Positions 1-12,102 of a stretch of DNA of 61,473 bases are shown here, one piece after another. Source of the DNA: Opitutales bacterium (lineage in GTDB: Bacteria; Verrucomicrobiota; Verrucomicrobiia; Opitutales; Coraliomargaritaceae); the NCBI GenBank assembly GCA_018607135.1, contig JABBCA010000025.1, positions 1-61,473 on the forward strand, in the 5' to 3' direction. A program made the position numbers and the translations under genes. Position 1 is the first letter of the stretch. Each line of letters starts with the position of its first letter. The notes below the pieces were generated by a model. The model had not been told where the DNA came from. It made no database searches and worked only from the letters and a program-made list of their open reading frames with translations.

Positions 1-51
<51 letters not shown>

Positions 52-195
52 ACATTTGGAAATGAATTAGTCGACTTTCAACAACGCATAGGGTTGCAAA
101 AAGAAAGATGGGGAAAGTGGTCAGCGGGTATAGGGCAGTCAATACTTAATTACATAAAAATACATCGCTCTCTTTTCTTCGTAAAACCCTGTATT

Positions 196-1038
196 TTAGC
201 GGGATAACAGCCGGCGTGCTCCATTCGCAGCTAGGTAAACCGCCGCTGCCAGTAAAATGATCGAAGGCCCAGTCGGTAAATCGAGCGAAAAACTGAGGCC
301 TAATCCAATAAAAACGAACACAATATTCATCAAAATCGCCGCAACTAGCATTACACCGAGACTTCGGGCTCTAAGCGCTGCAATCGCTGGAGGCAGCGTC
401 AACAAAGCGATGACCAGCACAATACCGACCAAAGAAACTAAAATAACTACCGTGAGCGCCGTAAGCAGCAGCAGCAGCAAATAAATCGAATCTGCACGCA
501 CACCACGAATGGCAGCAAACTCAGCATCAAAACACACTGCCACGATCTGCCGATGCCAAACCACTAATATAACCGCAATCAAGACTCCAACTCCACCCGC
601 GATCCATAAATCCGAACTCGTTACCAACAAAATGTCCCCAAATAGATACGCCATCGGGTCCACATAACCGGGTGTTCGCGCTATAAATAGCAGGCCAATT
701 GCCATGCCCGTCACCCAAATCGAGCCAATGACCGCATCCTCACGCTGTTTTGCACGCAAGGACACCCAACCAATTAAGCCAGCCGAGAGCACTGCTGCTA
801 CCAGAGCACCTAACATGGGGTGCATCCACCCCCAGTTAAGGGCTTCACGGCTGTAAAGGGCAAAACCGATACCACCGAGCACCGAGTGCGCAATCGCGGC
901 TGCGAGGTAACTCACACGACGTGCGACCACAAAGGTGCCCACCGCCCCCAAGGGCAAACTACCTATCAGCCCCAGAAACAGCGCATTGCGAAGAAAGACC
1001 AAGTCTGGATCTAACAGAGCCTTTAAGAAATCAGTCAT
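196..1038 (-). CDS. znuB: Zinc/manganese-type ABC transporter permease (ZnuB family)
   Basis: Inner-membrane permease of an ABC-3 family metal importer, third gene of a binding protein-ATPase-permease set (znuA 2101-2946, znuC 1294-2100). About 280 residues with seven to eight hydrophobic segments, and the family region GTFVVARRVSYLAAAIAHSVLGG near the N-terminus that contacts the ATPase. I place the start at the ATG at 1038 (MTDFLKALL), because GGGAGG lies seven bases upstream; an in-frame ATG seven codons earlier has no such site. It is separated from znuC by 255 bp carrying a REP-like hairpin, which could weaken its expression relative to the first two genes. The metal cannot be told from the permease; the His-rich partners favour zinc. 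Confidence 0.9.
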   Translation of the reverse strand: MTDFLKALLDPDLVFLRNALFLGLIGSLPLGAVGTFVVARRVSYLAAAIAHSVLGGIGFALYSREALNWGWMHPMLGALVAAVLSAGLIGWVSLRAKQREDAVIGSIWVTGMAIGLLFIARTPGYVDPMAYLFGDILLVTSSDLWIAGGVGVLIAVILVVWHRQIVAVCFDAEFAAIRGVRADSIYLLLLLLTALTVVILVSLVGIVLVIALLTLPPAIAALRARSLGVMLVAAILMNIVFVFIGLGLSFSLDLPTGPSIILLAAAVYLAANGARRLLSR

Positions 1039-1170
1039 GATAGACCTCCCAACCAGCAATTGTAGGACTCAAGCTCGCGAGTCGCCGCGCTAAGGCGAGA
1101 ACCAAACGCATGCCCAAGACTAAGCGGCACTTCGCAAGCGAAGGCCCGACGAAGACACAGCAATTCAGCA

Positions 1171-1226
1171 GCTCCCCACCTTTTCAAGGAGGGGTGGCTC
1201 GCGAAGCAAGACGGGGTGGTCCATAC
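1171..1226. repeat. REP-like hairpin repeat in the znuC-znuB gap
   Basis: CCCCACCTT (1174-1182) faces AAGGAGGGG (1186-1194) across three bases with one mismatch, followed by GTGGCTCGCGAAGCAAGACGG. The look is that of an extragenic palindromic repeat; no protein is supported here. It is the main content of the 255-bp gap inside the importer operon. Confidence 0.55.
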
Positions 1227-1293
1227 ACCACTCAAAGTTCGACAGTTGCCGTTGCTGCGCCATCTCCGGTAGACCTTCGTCAACGTTCCCTGC

Positions 1294-2100
1294 TCACCCA
1301 TGATGATGCCCCCCATGACTGTCTAAATGCTCATGATCATGCTGCACCATGCTTACTTCGTAGCCATAGAGCTCGCGGATACGCGCATCAGTTAATTCTC
1401 TGGTAGGATGCACATGCACGCAACGATTCACACAAATCACTTTTGGCACCGAGCGCGAAACAAAGGCCAAATCGTGCGAAACCGTAATCAACGTCAAATC
1501 CGCATTCAATTCCTTCAAGCTCGCCATCAAGCGCTGTTCCGCAGCCACATCCACATGTGCTGTCGGCTCATCCAATAACAGCACTTCAGACTGCGCTGCG
1601 AGCGCTCGTGCAATCAAGGTTGCCTGACGCTGGCCACCCGAGAGGCTGGCAAAGGGTTCCTTCGCTTTCGCAGCAAGGCCCATTTTCTCCAGTGCGTGCA
1701 TCGCCAGCTCCAGATCCTCACGACTACGAAACCCAAAACTTCGACAGCTCAAGCAACCCATCAGCACCACATCCAGTGCTGAGACAGGAAACAAAGGGTC
1801 AAAATCGATATGCTGGGGCACATAGCCAACTCGAGCACGCGCCTTTTTTGGACTCGAACCCAACAGATGCACACTACCCTTCTCGGGCTGCAGCAAACCA
1901 AGCATGAGTTTTAAAAGGGTCGACTTGCCGCCCCCGTTCGGACCCACCACGCAAACAGACTCCCCTTTATAGATGTCAAAGTCCGCATCCTCAACCGCCC
2001 ACGAGCGGCCATATCGAAACGACACCCCCTCAAAGCAGACCACTGGCTCACCTCCGTGGCTCTTACAATTACAGTCTGAATGTGGCTCTGCGTCGCTCAT
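1294..2100 (-). CDS. znuC: Metal ABC transporter ATP-binding protein (ZnuC family)
   Basis: Cytoplasmic ATPase energising metal uptake with the permease at 196-1038. 268 residues. Visible motifs: Walker A GPNGGGKST, Q-loop region YVPQHIDFD, ABC signature LSGGQRQ, Walker B VLLLDEPTAHVD and switch His in TVSHD. Two additions are worth noting: a short N-terminal Cys/His stretch (SDCNCKSHGG) and a His-rich tail (HDHEHLDSHGGHHHG); both could bind zinc and support zinc as substrate. Its ATG directly follows the znuA stop codon (TAAATG), so the two are translationally coupled. Confidence 0.93.
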   Translation of the reverse strand: MSDAEPHSDCNCKSHGGEPVVCFEGVSFRYGRSWAVEDADFDIYKGESVCVVGPNGGGKSTLLKLMLGLLQPEKGSVHLLGSSPKKARARVGYVPQHIDFDPLFPVSALDVVLMGCLSCRSFGFRSREDLELAMHALEKMGLAAKAKEPFASLSGGQRQATLIARALAAQSEVLLLDEPTAHVDVAAEQRLMASLKELNADLTLITVSHDLAFVSRSVPKVICVNRCVHVHPTRELTDARIRELYGYEVSMVQHDHEHLDSHGGHHHG

Positions 2101-2946
2101 TTATTCAAAACTCGCGACAAGTCGCGCAGCAATCAACTGCATATTCTCAAAGTAAGCTTCCGCCAAAGGATTTAATTCAACGACATCGACCTCCAAGGCA
2201 CGAGCCAGAATGGCAGCACTTGAGCGCCCAAACTCTGGTTGCGTGAAAATCGCCTTCACTTGATCTGCACGCGCCGCCTTCACCAACTCGGCCACGTGCC
2301 GAGCTGAAGGATTCGTGCCCGCTTGCTCGAGCGAACGCTGCACTAGCCCATAGCGCTCGGCAAAATGCCCCAATGCAGGATGATTGATGTAAAACGCACG
2401 ACCCACATACGGCCCCAATTGCATCTGCAGTGCTTGGTTCAATTCATTCAACTCGGAAATAAGGCGCTCTGCATTCGCCTGAAAAAGCTCACTCTTCGAA
2501 GGCTCAAGTTGCACTAGCAGCTCGCAAACTTGATCCACAAACCCAATCATAGCCACTGGGTCCATCCAAATATGTGGATCTTGATCTCCATGCACACATC
2601 CCTCGTGATGATGGTGAGCGTGGGCTTCTTCCAATTCTACTGTTTGCAATACGCGCACTCCTGGCATCGTAGCCTCGATACGCGGCAACACTTGATGCTC
2701 CACAGGTAGCCCCATCCCTACATAAGCGTCTGCTTTGGCAAGACGCACCAGTTGAACTGCACTTGGCGTATAGAGTTCTGGGCTCTGCCCCTCACGCACC
2801 ATCACCTCGACCGTGACCAAGTCACCTCCAACGCGCTCTAGAAAATACTTCTGCGGTGCAATCGTCACCCACACATCAATTGCGTGCAGTGGCAGCGCTG
2901 TCAGCAGTGCTGAGATTGCGAATGCATATACATGTAAGAACTTCAT
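2101..2946 (-). CDS. znuA: Metal ABC transporter substrate-binding protein (ZnuA family)
   Basis: Exported solute-binding protein of cluster A-I that captures Zn2+ (or Mn2+) for ZnuBC. 281 residues; signal peptide to about residue 22 (cleavage near LHA-ID). A His-rich loop at about 107-120 (EEAHAHHHHEGCVHGD) precedes the conserved DPHIWMDP that carries a metal-binding His (about 125); a second ligand His lies in YINHPALGHF. The usual first ligand His (DPH-x-Y-x-P) is replaced: here the motif is SPELYTPS, with Glu at about 57. His-rich loops are typical of zinc-specific members. It lies 36 bp downstream of rnhB on the same strand; no clear Zur box was recognised. Confidence 0.9.
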   Translation of the reverse strand: MKFLHVYAFAISALLTALPLHAIDVWVTIAPQKYFLERVGGDLVTVEVMVREGQSPELYTPSAVQLVRLAKADAYVGMGLPVEHQVLPRIEATMPGVRVLQTVELEEAHAHHHHEGCVHGDQDPHIWMDPVAMIGFVDQVCELLVQLEPSKSELFQANAERLISELNELNQALQMQLGPYVGRAFYINHPALGHFAERYGLVQRSLEQAGTNPSARHVAELVKAARADQVKAIFTQPEFGRSSAAILARALEVDVVELNPLAEAYFENMQLIAARLVASFE

Positions 2947-2982
2947 TTGATAAACAGTTACTCACAACTGCATATCTACAAG

Positions 2983-3684
2983 TCACAACCCCAAAATCTT
3001 GCGGAGAAACAATTCACGGTGAATCGGGCACGGGCCATGCGTATGCAAGGCATCGCGATGCCTCTTAGTGCCATAGCCCTTGTGCACCTCGAAGCCATAC
3101 TCCGGATACTTCCGAGCAAGCACTTTCATTTCACGATCCCGAGACACCTTAGCCGCAATACTTGCCATCGCGATGGAAAGCGACTTCCCGTCTCCTTTTA
3201 CGATACTCTCATGAAAATAGGGGAACGGCTTCAGCGGACGACCATCGACGATCAGCTGAACACTCCTCGGCTGCGATGTGAACAGTGGTCCATCTAAGGC
3301 AACCGACGGCAGTTCCCAAACCTCCGAACGTGCAGCCAAAGTCTCCACGGCACGCTGCATCGCTAAACGAGTCGCGCCTAAAATGTTCAACTCCGCAATC
3401 TCTTCCACAGAGCCAGATGCGACAGCAAAATCCAACCGCCCTTGCGACCGTAGTTGTTCCATCACTACAAATTGTGCCTCGCGCGATTCAGCCGAAAGCT
3501 GCTTCGAATCATTTATTAATAAACTTAACTCTAAGACCTCTTCCAATTCAAAAAAAGACGAATGTAATACACACACTCCTGCAACCACAGGCCCTGCCAA
3601 ACATCCACGCCCAGCCTCATCGATGCCGATCAAAAAATCAGCTGACTGCAGGCGCTCCCAGTCATGTGTTTGTAAATGATTCAT
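2983..3684 (-). CDS. rnhB: Ribonuclease HII
   Basis: Cleaves the RNA strand of RNA-DNA hybrids and removes single ribonucleotides from DNA. Active-site motifs are present: GIDEAGRGCLAGPVVAG near the N-terminus, INDSKQLS, VDG and a late Asp region (SIAAKVSRDREM), followed by the typical KGYGTKRHRDAL and HGPCPIHR. The start at 3684 (MNHLQTHDW) gives 233 residues, near the family length; the 28 codons upstream look non-native. The segment FELEEVLELSLL before INDSK is longer than usual. The window also encodes RNase HIII (10941-11927). It lies just upstream of znuA and may be cotranscribed with it. Confidence 0.95.
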   Translation of the reverse strand: MNHLQTHDWERLQSADFLIGIDEAGRGCLAGPVVAGVCVLHSSFFELEEVLELSLLINDSKQLSAESREAQFVVMEQLRSQGRLDFAVASGSVEEIAELNILGATRLAMQRAVETLAARSEVWELPSVALDGPLFTSQPRSVQLIVDGRPLKPFPYFHESIVKGDGKSLSIAMASIAAKVSRDREMKVLARKYPEYGFEVHKGYGTKRHRDALHTHGPCPIHRELFLRKILGL

Positions 3685-3997
3685 ATAAGGCAGTGACACG
3701 CGTTCCAGCAGCCACAGGAGAAGCGATTCAGCAAGCCCTAGATAATGACGAAAACTACGAAAAGCCAATCAAGTATTCGAAAAAGCAAACTAGTAACACT
3801 AGCGCTGACTGAAATTGCTTCGTCGGTCCGCTACGAAGATCTCTCCTTAGGAATCACCTCTGCTCCTATCCCACTCTGCACAAAATGAAAGGCCCCACCA
3901 ACAATTGGCAATGAGGGTAGTTGCCCTGCCCTAAAAATTCGACACCACGTATGCGCAGGGCGCAAGTTGATGCGTCCGCCATCAGACGCCACAAAGC

Positions 3998-4031
3998 AAA
4001 AGACCTCCACGCATCACCACATGGAGGTCTT
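3998..4031 (-). terminator. Rho-independent terminator of katG
   Basis: Perfect 10-bp stem AAGACCTCCA/TGGAGGTCTT (4000-4009 and 4022-4031) with a 12-nt loop; on the minus strand it is followed by TTTTGCTTTG. It lies 21 bp beyond the katG stop. The remaining bases between here and rnhB (3685-3997) show no gene or clear site. Confidence 0.85.
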
Positions 4032-4051
4032 CGAGAAAACAACGCGACCGC

Positions 4052-6612
<2,561 letters not shown>

Positions 6613-9600
6613 ATGAACAAAGCCCTTGCCCTCTCCTCACTCAGTTTCTGCATCGCCGTCATTGTATTACTCAACCTAAGAAATGACGCGACCGACTACC
6701 TCACTCAACTCAGCGATGAAGTGCTTACTGGGCAAACTCCAGCAACTGAACAAAAACTTGCGGACGCGCACGCTTGGGATGACACGGCGCTTCCGCCAAC
6801 CACAACTGTCGGCAAGGCCCATACAACCATAGAGAGCTGGCCTGTGGCCTCGATCGAATCGTTTAGCGCTCAATATCCACAGCAGCAAGAGGCGCTCGAA
6901 TTCATCCGACGAGCCATTTCATTTGAAACTTTTGCCTCGCTGCCTGCCTTACAAGCGGACCAATTGTTGGGCTACACAGACTGGGTGATGTCCATTTCTC
7001 CGAGCGACATCCCGCATCTCTGCTGGGGACATCAAGCTCAGTCCGAAGTAGTCTCTGCATTTGAAGCAGTCAGAGCGCTTGCAATCACAGAAGGTGACGC
7101 TAATCCATCCTCACTGCCTGTCTTTCAAGGAGATGATCGATGGACATTCACAGCAACAGACGGCAACACTGGGAACTCCGGAACCCCTGTAACCTTGCTT
7201 TGGAGTTTCGTGCCTGATGGCACTCCTATCAATAACGGCAGAGGTTCGGTGCTACCAAGTGATTTAATCGCACAATTAAATACCGCCTACGGCGCCTCAC
7301 CAGTTCCGAGCGATCTGACACAAGCTCCTTGGTTTAACATCTTCGAAGACGCTTTCACCGACTGGGCAGCTGTCACTGGAAATATTTATATCTACGAACC
7401 AAATGACGATGGAGCCTCATTTCCAAATTCAAGCGGAAATATTAACACACGAGGCGACATTCGTCTCGGCGGCGTCTTCATTGATGGAAATAGCAATACA
7501 CTCGCTTTCAATTATTTCCCAAACTCTGGCGACATGGTCATCGACACTGCGGACTCCTCCAACCTTAACAATACGGCAACCACTCGATTACGATTTCGTA
7601 ATACCATCGGCCACGAACACGGACACGGCTTAGGCCTCAGTCATGTATGCCCTACCGACGGCACCAAACTTATGGAGCCTTCGGTAACCACTGGTTTTAC
7701 TGGGCCACAACTTGACGACACGATTACCATTCAAGGAATCTACGGCGACCAACTAGAACGCCAAGGAAACAATAAGAACAACGATACGACGCTCACAGCT
7801 TATGACCTAGGAACCGTTAACGCTAATTTTGATGGTCAAAAACTCTCAATTTCTGACTCCTCTGATATTGACTTGTTCAAATTCCGTATAGCTGGGCCGC
7901 GCACCCTCAGCTTAACGATCACACCTGATGAGAGTGATCCCTTTCAAGAAGGAGAGCAACCAGACTCCGCCCCAGAAGGTAGATTCGTCGCTGGATGCAG
8001 CTACATCCTCATCACGGATACAAACGACAGAGACCCGGTCCCGACCACAGCATACGACCCTCAAACGAGGCAGGATTTAAGCTTACGACTACTTGCAAGC
8101 GATGGCAGCGAGCTCTTCGATTCAAGTAGCGCGTCGATTGGCGCAGCAGAGAGCTTAAGCGCCATATCTCTCAACTTAATAGATCAAGACTATTTCATTG
8201 AAGTCACCGGAGGTGGCGAAAATGCAGCATCTGGTAACAATACTCAAATCTATGACCTCGACCTGCAGTTAGTCGATCCCAGCCAAGTTCAACTTAGTAA
8301 CATCACCATCACGCAAGAATCGTGCGCTCCAAACAATGGAGCACCCGACCCTGGCGAGATAGTCACCATCACAGTCACCACTGAAAACGTAGGAACTGCA
8401 ACTGCCACGGGTGTGAGCGTCACACTTTCTGGAAGCAATAATCTAAATATTTCAGGCAATGCCACGCAGTCTATCGGCACGCTAGCTGCGGGAACTTCAA
8501 CGACGACCACTCATTCCTTTTTCCTATCTGGAACCTGCGGCGACCTGGAAACCCTCACGTTCACTGCGAATACTGCGACTGGCTTTACCGAACTCTCTGA
8601 AGAATTCGCCCTCGGCACAATCGAGGATATATCGACTGAAGATTTCGACAGCAGCAGCGCACTTCCAGCTGGATACACTCAGTCCTCGGGCGATATCGAG
8701 GCCAATTGGGGCATCGTCTCGACGATTGCAGGCGGCTCTTTACCGAATGCAGTTTCTACGCAAGGTGTTCGATCGGCTAATTCTGCAATCCTCACTTCCT
8801 CCCCATTCACAGGAATCGCAGTTGGATCGGAACTGCAGTTTGAGCACAGTTATGACCTTCGAAATCAATCTAGCGGAGGCATTCTAGAGATTTCGATTGA
8901 TGATGGTTCAACATGGACAGAATGGACCGCCGCGGGAGGCACGTTCTCGCAAAATGGCTACAATGGATTTTTGCCCAACTTTAGTAACGCCGACAATCCA
9001 CTCGAGGGCGAGGCAGCGTGGACAGCTGATTCAGGCGGCACAATAACGACGACGGCGATCTTTCCATCGTCAGCAATTGGCCAATCAGCGCGAGTCAGGT
9101 GGCATCTAGGCAACAATCAATTCTCTAACTTCACAGAGCACTGGACTCTCGATAATATTACTCTCAGAGGCCCCGTATGTTGCGAAACATCCATTCCTAC
9201 ACTTGGGGTGACCGCCCCAAGCCCAACAGTTGAGGAATTCACGCCATCGACTAGTGCAGACTTCATTGTCACTTCGGACATCGCCGTCAACGGCGAGCTG
9301 TCAGTTGCTTACACACTTTCTGGTGACGCGACTTCGGGTAGCGATTTCGTCGCACTCGCTGGAACTGCGACAATTCCATCCAGCCAAAGCATGGTAGCCA
9401 TCCCAGTGACTGCGATTACAGACAATGAAATCGAGGGCGATGAAACACTCACTTTAACTATCAGCCCATCAGTCAATTACGGCATCTCTACCGCTTCAGC
9501 AAGCATGACTATCAAAGATCTCCCATTCGATGAATTCAGGGAAACAAACTTTGGTGCAGCAACCCTCAATATCGCAGACGATGAAGACTTCGACTTTGAT

Positions 9601-9912
9601 GGTGTGGCCAATCTACTTGAGTATGCCTTCCGACTTGATCCGACGACGTCCGCCCCGCTCCCCTTCAGTCTAATGGTTGAAAACTCTGGAGGCACCACTC
9701 TGGAACTCACTTACTACGAAGACACCAACCTTGTAGATGTGAGCTACATCGTCGAAACCTCGACCACTCTGCTACCCAACTCATGGACCACCACAGGAGT
9801 CACCATCACTAATGGCACAACTACCAATGGTTTACTGACCCGCACAGCCAGCATCAACATCGGCAATCAACCCGGCTTCATTCGAATCCGCGTGGAACGT
9901 ATCTCCCCGTAA
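6613..9912 (+). CDS. Large secreted zinc metalloprotease (matrixin-like) with PPC, Calx-beta and verrucomicrobial C-terminal regions
   Basis: 1099 residues. Order: N-terminal membrane/signal segment (about 5-22); propeptide-like region; metzincin catalytic domain about 165-385 with HEHGHGLGLSH (zinc ligands H334, H338, H344; catalytic E335) and a probable Met-turn at M354 (KLMEP); a pre-peptidase C-terminal-like domain about 390-555; a CARDB/adhesion-like beta domain about 565-665; a jelly-roll-like region with LSFEHS-type sequence about 680-860; a Calx-beta repeat about 865-960; and an Asp-rich stretch (DDEDFDFDGVANLLEYAF, near 980) typical of exported Verrucomicrobia proteins. Probably released or displayed to degrade external protein; substrate unknown. 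It stands alone, divergent from katG. Confidence 0.85.
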   Translation: MNKALALSSLSFCIAVIVLLNLRNDATDYLTQLSDEVLTGQTPATEQKLADAHAWDDTALPPTTTVGKAHTTIESWPVASIESFSAQYPQQQEALEFIRRAISFETFASLPALQADQLLGYTDWVMSISPSDIPHLCWGHQAQSEVVSAFEAVRALAITEGDANPSSLPVFQGDDRWTFTATDGNTGNSGTPVTLLWSFVPDGTPINNGRGSVLPSDLIAQLNTAYGASPVPSDLTQAPWFNIFEDAFTDWAAVTGNIYIYEPNDDGASFPNSSGNINTRGDIRLGGVFIDGNSNTLAFNYFPNSGDMVIDTADSSNLNNTATTRLRFRNTIGHEHGHGLGLSHVCPTDGTKLMEPSVTTGFTGPQLDDTITIQGIYGDQLERQGNNKNNDTTLTAYDLGTVNANFDGQKLSISDSSDIDLFKFRIAGPRTLSLTITPDESDPFQEGEQPDSAPEGRFVAGCSYILITDTNDRDPVPTTAYDPQTRQDLSLRLLASDGSELFDSSSASIGAAESLSAISLNLIDQDYFIEVTGGGENAASGNNTQIYDLDLQLVDPSQVQLSNITITQESCAPNNGAPDPGEIVTITVTTENVGTATATGVSVTLSGSNNLNISGNATQSIGTLAAGTSTTTTHSFFLSGTCGDLETLTFTANTATGFTELSEEFALGTIEDISTEDFDSSSALPAGYTQSSGDIEANWGIVSTIAGGSLPNAVSTQGVRSANSAILTSSPFTGIAVGSELQFEHSYDLRNQSSGGILEISIDDGSTWTEWTAAGGTFSQNGYNGFLPNFSNADNPLEGEAAWTADSGGTITTTAIFPSSAIGQSARVRWHLGNNQFSNFTEHWTLDNITLRGPVCCETSIPTLGVTAPSPTVEEFTPSTSADFIVTSDIAVNGELSVAYTLSGDATSGSDFVALAGTATIPSSQSMVAIPVTAITDNEIEGDETLTLTISPSVNYGISTASASMTIKDLPFDEFRETNFGAATLNIADDEDFDFDGVANLLEYAFRLDPTTSAPLPFSLMVENSGGTTLELTYYEDTNLVDVSYIVETSTTLLPNSWTTTGVTITNGTTTNGLLTRTASINIGNQPGFIRIRVERISP

Positions 9913-9931
9913 GAGCGCACTCCGCTCCTTT
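9913..9931 (+). terminator. Weak terminator-like hairpin after the metalloprotease
   Basis: GAGCG (9913-9917) pairs with CGCTC (9923-9927) across a 5-nt loop and is followed by CTTT, immediately after the stop codon. Short stem, so only tentative. Confidence 0.35.
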
Positions 9932-9987
9932 GCTGTTAAAATTGCGTAGCCAGAGCCATCCGAAGAACGCGCTTAGCTCGTGTGGAT

Positions 9988-10812
9988 TCAAGCCACGACT
10001 TCACTGATAAAAGCCTCAGCCGGACAGTCCTTTTCTGAAACTTCGCTTGCTTGCTTCAATAGCTGTTTTTGAAAATCCTCATAACTTAAAACCTGCAAGG
10101 TGCCATCATCATGCTCCACAATTGATGTCAACGACTCCACCCAGTCACCAGAGTTCATATAATGAACACCATCAATTATCTTATCATCTGGTGTATGAAT
10201 ATGACCACACATCACACCGTCATAACCCTTGGATTTCGCCAATTTAACAAACTGATCTTCGTAATTTGAAATAAAGCTCACTGCCGACTTAACACGACTC
10301 TTGATATACTGACTCAATGAGAAGTTCCCCTTGCCCTTCCAACGCCACCAGCGGCTATAAAGTCGGTTAAAGCGGAGCAACCATTGATAACCAAAGTCAC
10401 CAACATGCGAAAGTATCTTTAAGTGCGTGGTTACCAAATCGAATACATCGCCGTGCAAAACCAAATACTCTTTACCAGTCAGTGTTTTTAAAACGTAGTC
10501 TTCACGGATTTGAATATTTACGAAATCCATCGGCATAAAACGGCGCAATAAATCGTCGTGATTACCACGCAAGTAAATCACTTCAGTGCCCTGCTTTTCC
10601 ATCTTTTTCAGAATCAAACGCACAAAGCGAGTATGGGAAGTCTCCCACTTACCCGAACGACTTAATTGCCACGCATCTATAATATCGCCGTTTAGGATTA
10701 AACGTTCGCAGCGCGTATGCTTTAGGAATTCATTGACTTCATTGATCTTACAATGAGGCGTGCCTAAATGAACATCAGACAAAATGATCGTTTTGTATGT
10801 TAGCTTATTCAT
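9988..10812 (-). CDS. LpxH-like UDP-2,3-diacylglucosamine diphosphatase (calcineurin-type phosphoesterase)
   Basis: Two-metal phosphoesterase of the COG2908 type; the named family member cleaves UDP-2,3-diacylglucosamine to lipid X in lipid A synthesis. Motifs in order: LSDVHLG, NGDIIDAW, RGNHDD, LHGDVFD and CGHIHTPD, with the Trp/Arg-rich insert (RLYSRWWRWKGKG) that forms the membrane-facing lid. The start at 10812 (MNKLTYK) gives 274 residues; an ATG six codons upstream is possible. Standalone, convergent with the protease gene. A broader role on another phosphodiester cannot be excluded. Confidence 0.78.
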   Translation of the reverse strand: MNKLTYKTIILSDVHLGTPHCKINEVNEFLKHTRCERLILNGDIIDAWQLSRSGKWETSHTRFVRLILKKMEKQGTEVIYLRGNHDDLLRRFMPMDFVNIQIREDYVLKTLTGKEYLVLHGDVFDLVTTHLKILSHVGDFGYQWLLRFNRLYSRWWRWKGKGNFSLSQYIKSRVKSAVSFISNYEDQFVKLAKSKGYDGVMCGHIHTPDDKIIDGVHYMNSGDWVESLTSIVEHDDGTLQVLSYEDFQKQLLKQASEVSEKDCPAEAFISEVVA

Positions 10813-10940
10813 AGATCTGTATTTAACCAATTAGGCGGGTCATCGCCCTGCATAGTTTAAACCACCCGCAAGGCTATCGGACGCATGCAACAATCCAGTC
10901 GCTATTGAGTTACATTGTCGTTACAAAGTTCACCATTCGA

Positions 10941-11927
10941 TCAATACTTATACCAACTAGGCTTCGCTGGCGGCTCTAAGCCTTGCGCCTCATATGCGGT
11001 TTTGAAATGCATTTTAGCAAAATTCGACAAAGCGTCCACTCCTCTCTCTGCGACAATTTTCTTAGCCTGATCAAGGACTTTACCGCTGGCACCTTTGACG
11101 AGTTCTTCACCCAGCTCTTCAGAGAGGCGTTTCATCTCTCGCACATAGATGGCTCGTGCCACGATGGATGACGCGGCCACCACAGGATCTTCTTCCGCCT
11201 TAGTGCGACTGATTAATTTAAAGTCTTTGCGCTCTTTCACATACGCATCCACCAATTTCTGCTTAGTAAATTGGTCGAGTATTCCCCAAGGCGCTGGGCG
11301 CTTATCTAAAGCTTCGTTTAATGATTTCCCATGATACCAAGCCAAGAGCTTATTCAAATTATTTCCAAACTTACCGTAAAGATCGTTGTATTTAGCCATT
11401 CGTGCAAAGGCTGTCGCAATCACTACCCCCTTGGTATTCCGAATCACTTTGTCCAATTTCAGTATGGTATTATCGGTAATCTTCTTGCTGTCACAAACCC
11501 CTGCTTCAATCCAGCCTCGCACCATATCGCCATCTGCAACCACGCACGCAGTCACCAGAGGCCCAAAGAGGTCGCCCTTGCCACTTTCATCGCACCCTGC
11601 ATGTAATGCATACCATTCAGGATGGTGCACCTCGTCATAGCCGAGTCGCGCATCCATAGTGACTTGGGCTTCCACCACGTCTCGGACGAAATCCTCGGTC
11701 TTTTTACCCTGCACCACGAGTTTGCCGCTCTGGTAACCCACAACGTTCAAACCTTCGCCCTTAAATGCAAATAGCGAATAGGCGACATCATATGGAATAA
11801 ACGCACCACCATCCTCTAAAATATCTGCCAGCTGATCCATCTGCCCTTCATCCAACTTAATCGTGTAGAGCTTCTTTACTTTAGGACCTTCCTCATCGGT
11901 AGATTGTTTAGATTTCTTTTTAGGCAT
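10941..11927 (-). CDS. rnhC: Ribonuclease HIII
   Basis: Degrades RNA in RNA-DNA hybrids. 328 residues: Lys-rich start, N-terminal TBP-like substrate-binding domain (about 20-100), then the catalytic domain with GCDESGKGDLFGPLV (the DESGKG form distinguishes HIII from HII), VCDSKKI, ILDQFTK and the late motif EEDPVVAASSIVARA. Full family length. The window therefore encodes both HII and HIII; many bacteria carry HII with HI instead. No neighbour shares its strand closely. Confidence 0.95.
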   Translation of the reverse strand: MPKKKSKQSTDEEGPKVKKLYTIKLDEGQMDQLADILEDGGAFIPYDVAYSLFAFKGEGLNVVGYQSGKLVVQGKKTEDFVRDVVEAQVTMDARLGYDEVHHPEWYALHAGCDESGKGDLFGPLVTACVVADGDMVRGWIEAGVCDSKKITDNTILKLDKVIRNTKGVVIATAFARMAKYNDLYGKFGNNLNKLLAWYHGKSLNEALDKRPAPWGILDQFTKQKLVDAYVKERKDFKLISRTKAEEDPVVAASSIVARAIYVREMKRLSEELGEELVKGASGKVLDQAKKIVAERGVDALSNFAKMHFKTAYEAQGLEPPAKPSWYKY

Positions 11928-12102
11928 AGCGACCCTGACAATTCACACCAGTCAATCCCTCAAATCAAGACTGGAGAAGCATGACTGTCTTCTAAGGGAT
12001 AAAAATAATGCTGACAAAAATGATTCTGCATCCCCTCCATGAGTGCCACCTCGATAAAACCAGCTATTGAAAAAGTGTTCCACTGCTCCCATCACTATCC
12101 AA

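Noticed and set aside
52-195. Possible gene or RNA next to tRNA-Thr
   Set aside because: No frame, no fold and no hairpin of note; AT-rich spacer.
1110-1406. 98-codon frame across the znuC-znuB gap
   Set aside because: It reads through the REP-like hairpin; a typical repeat-derived frame.
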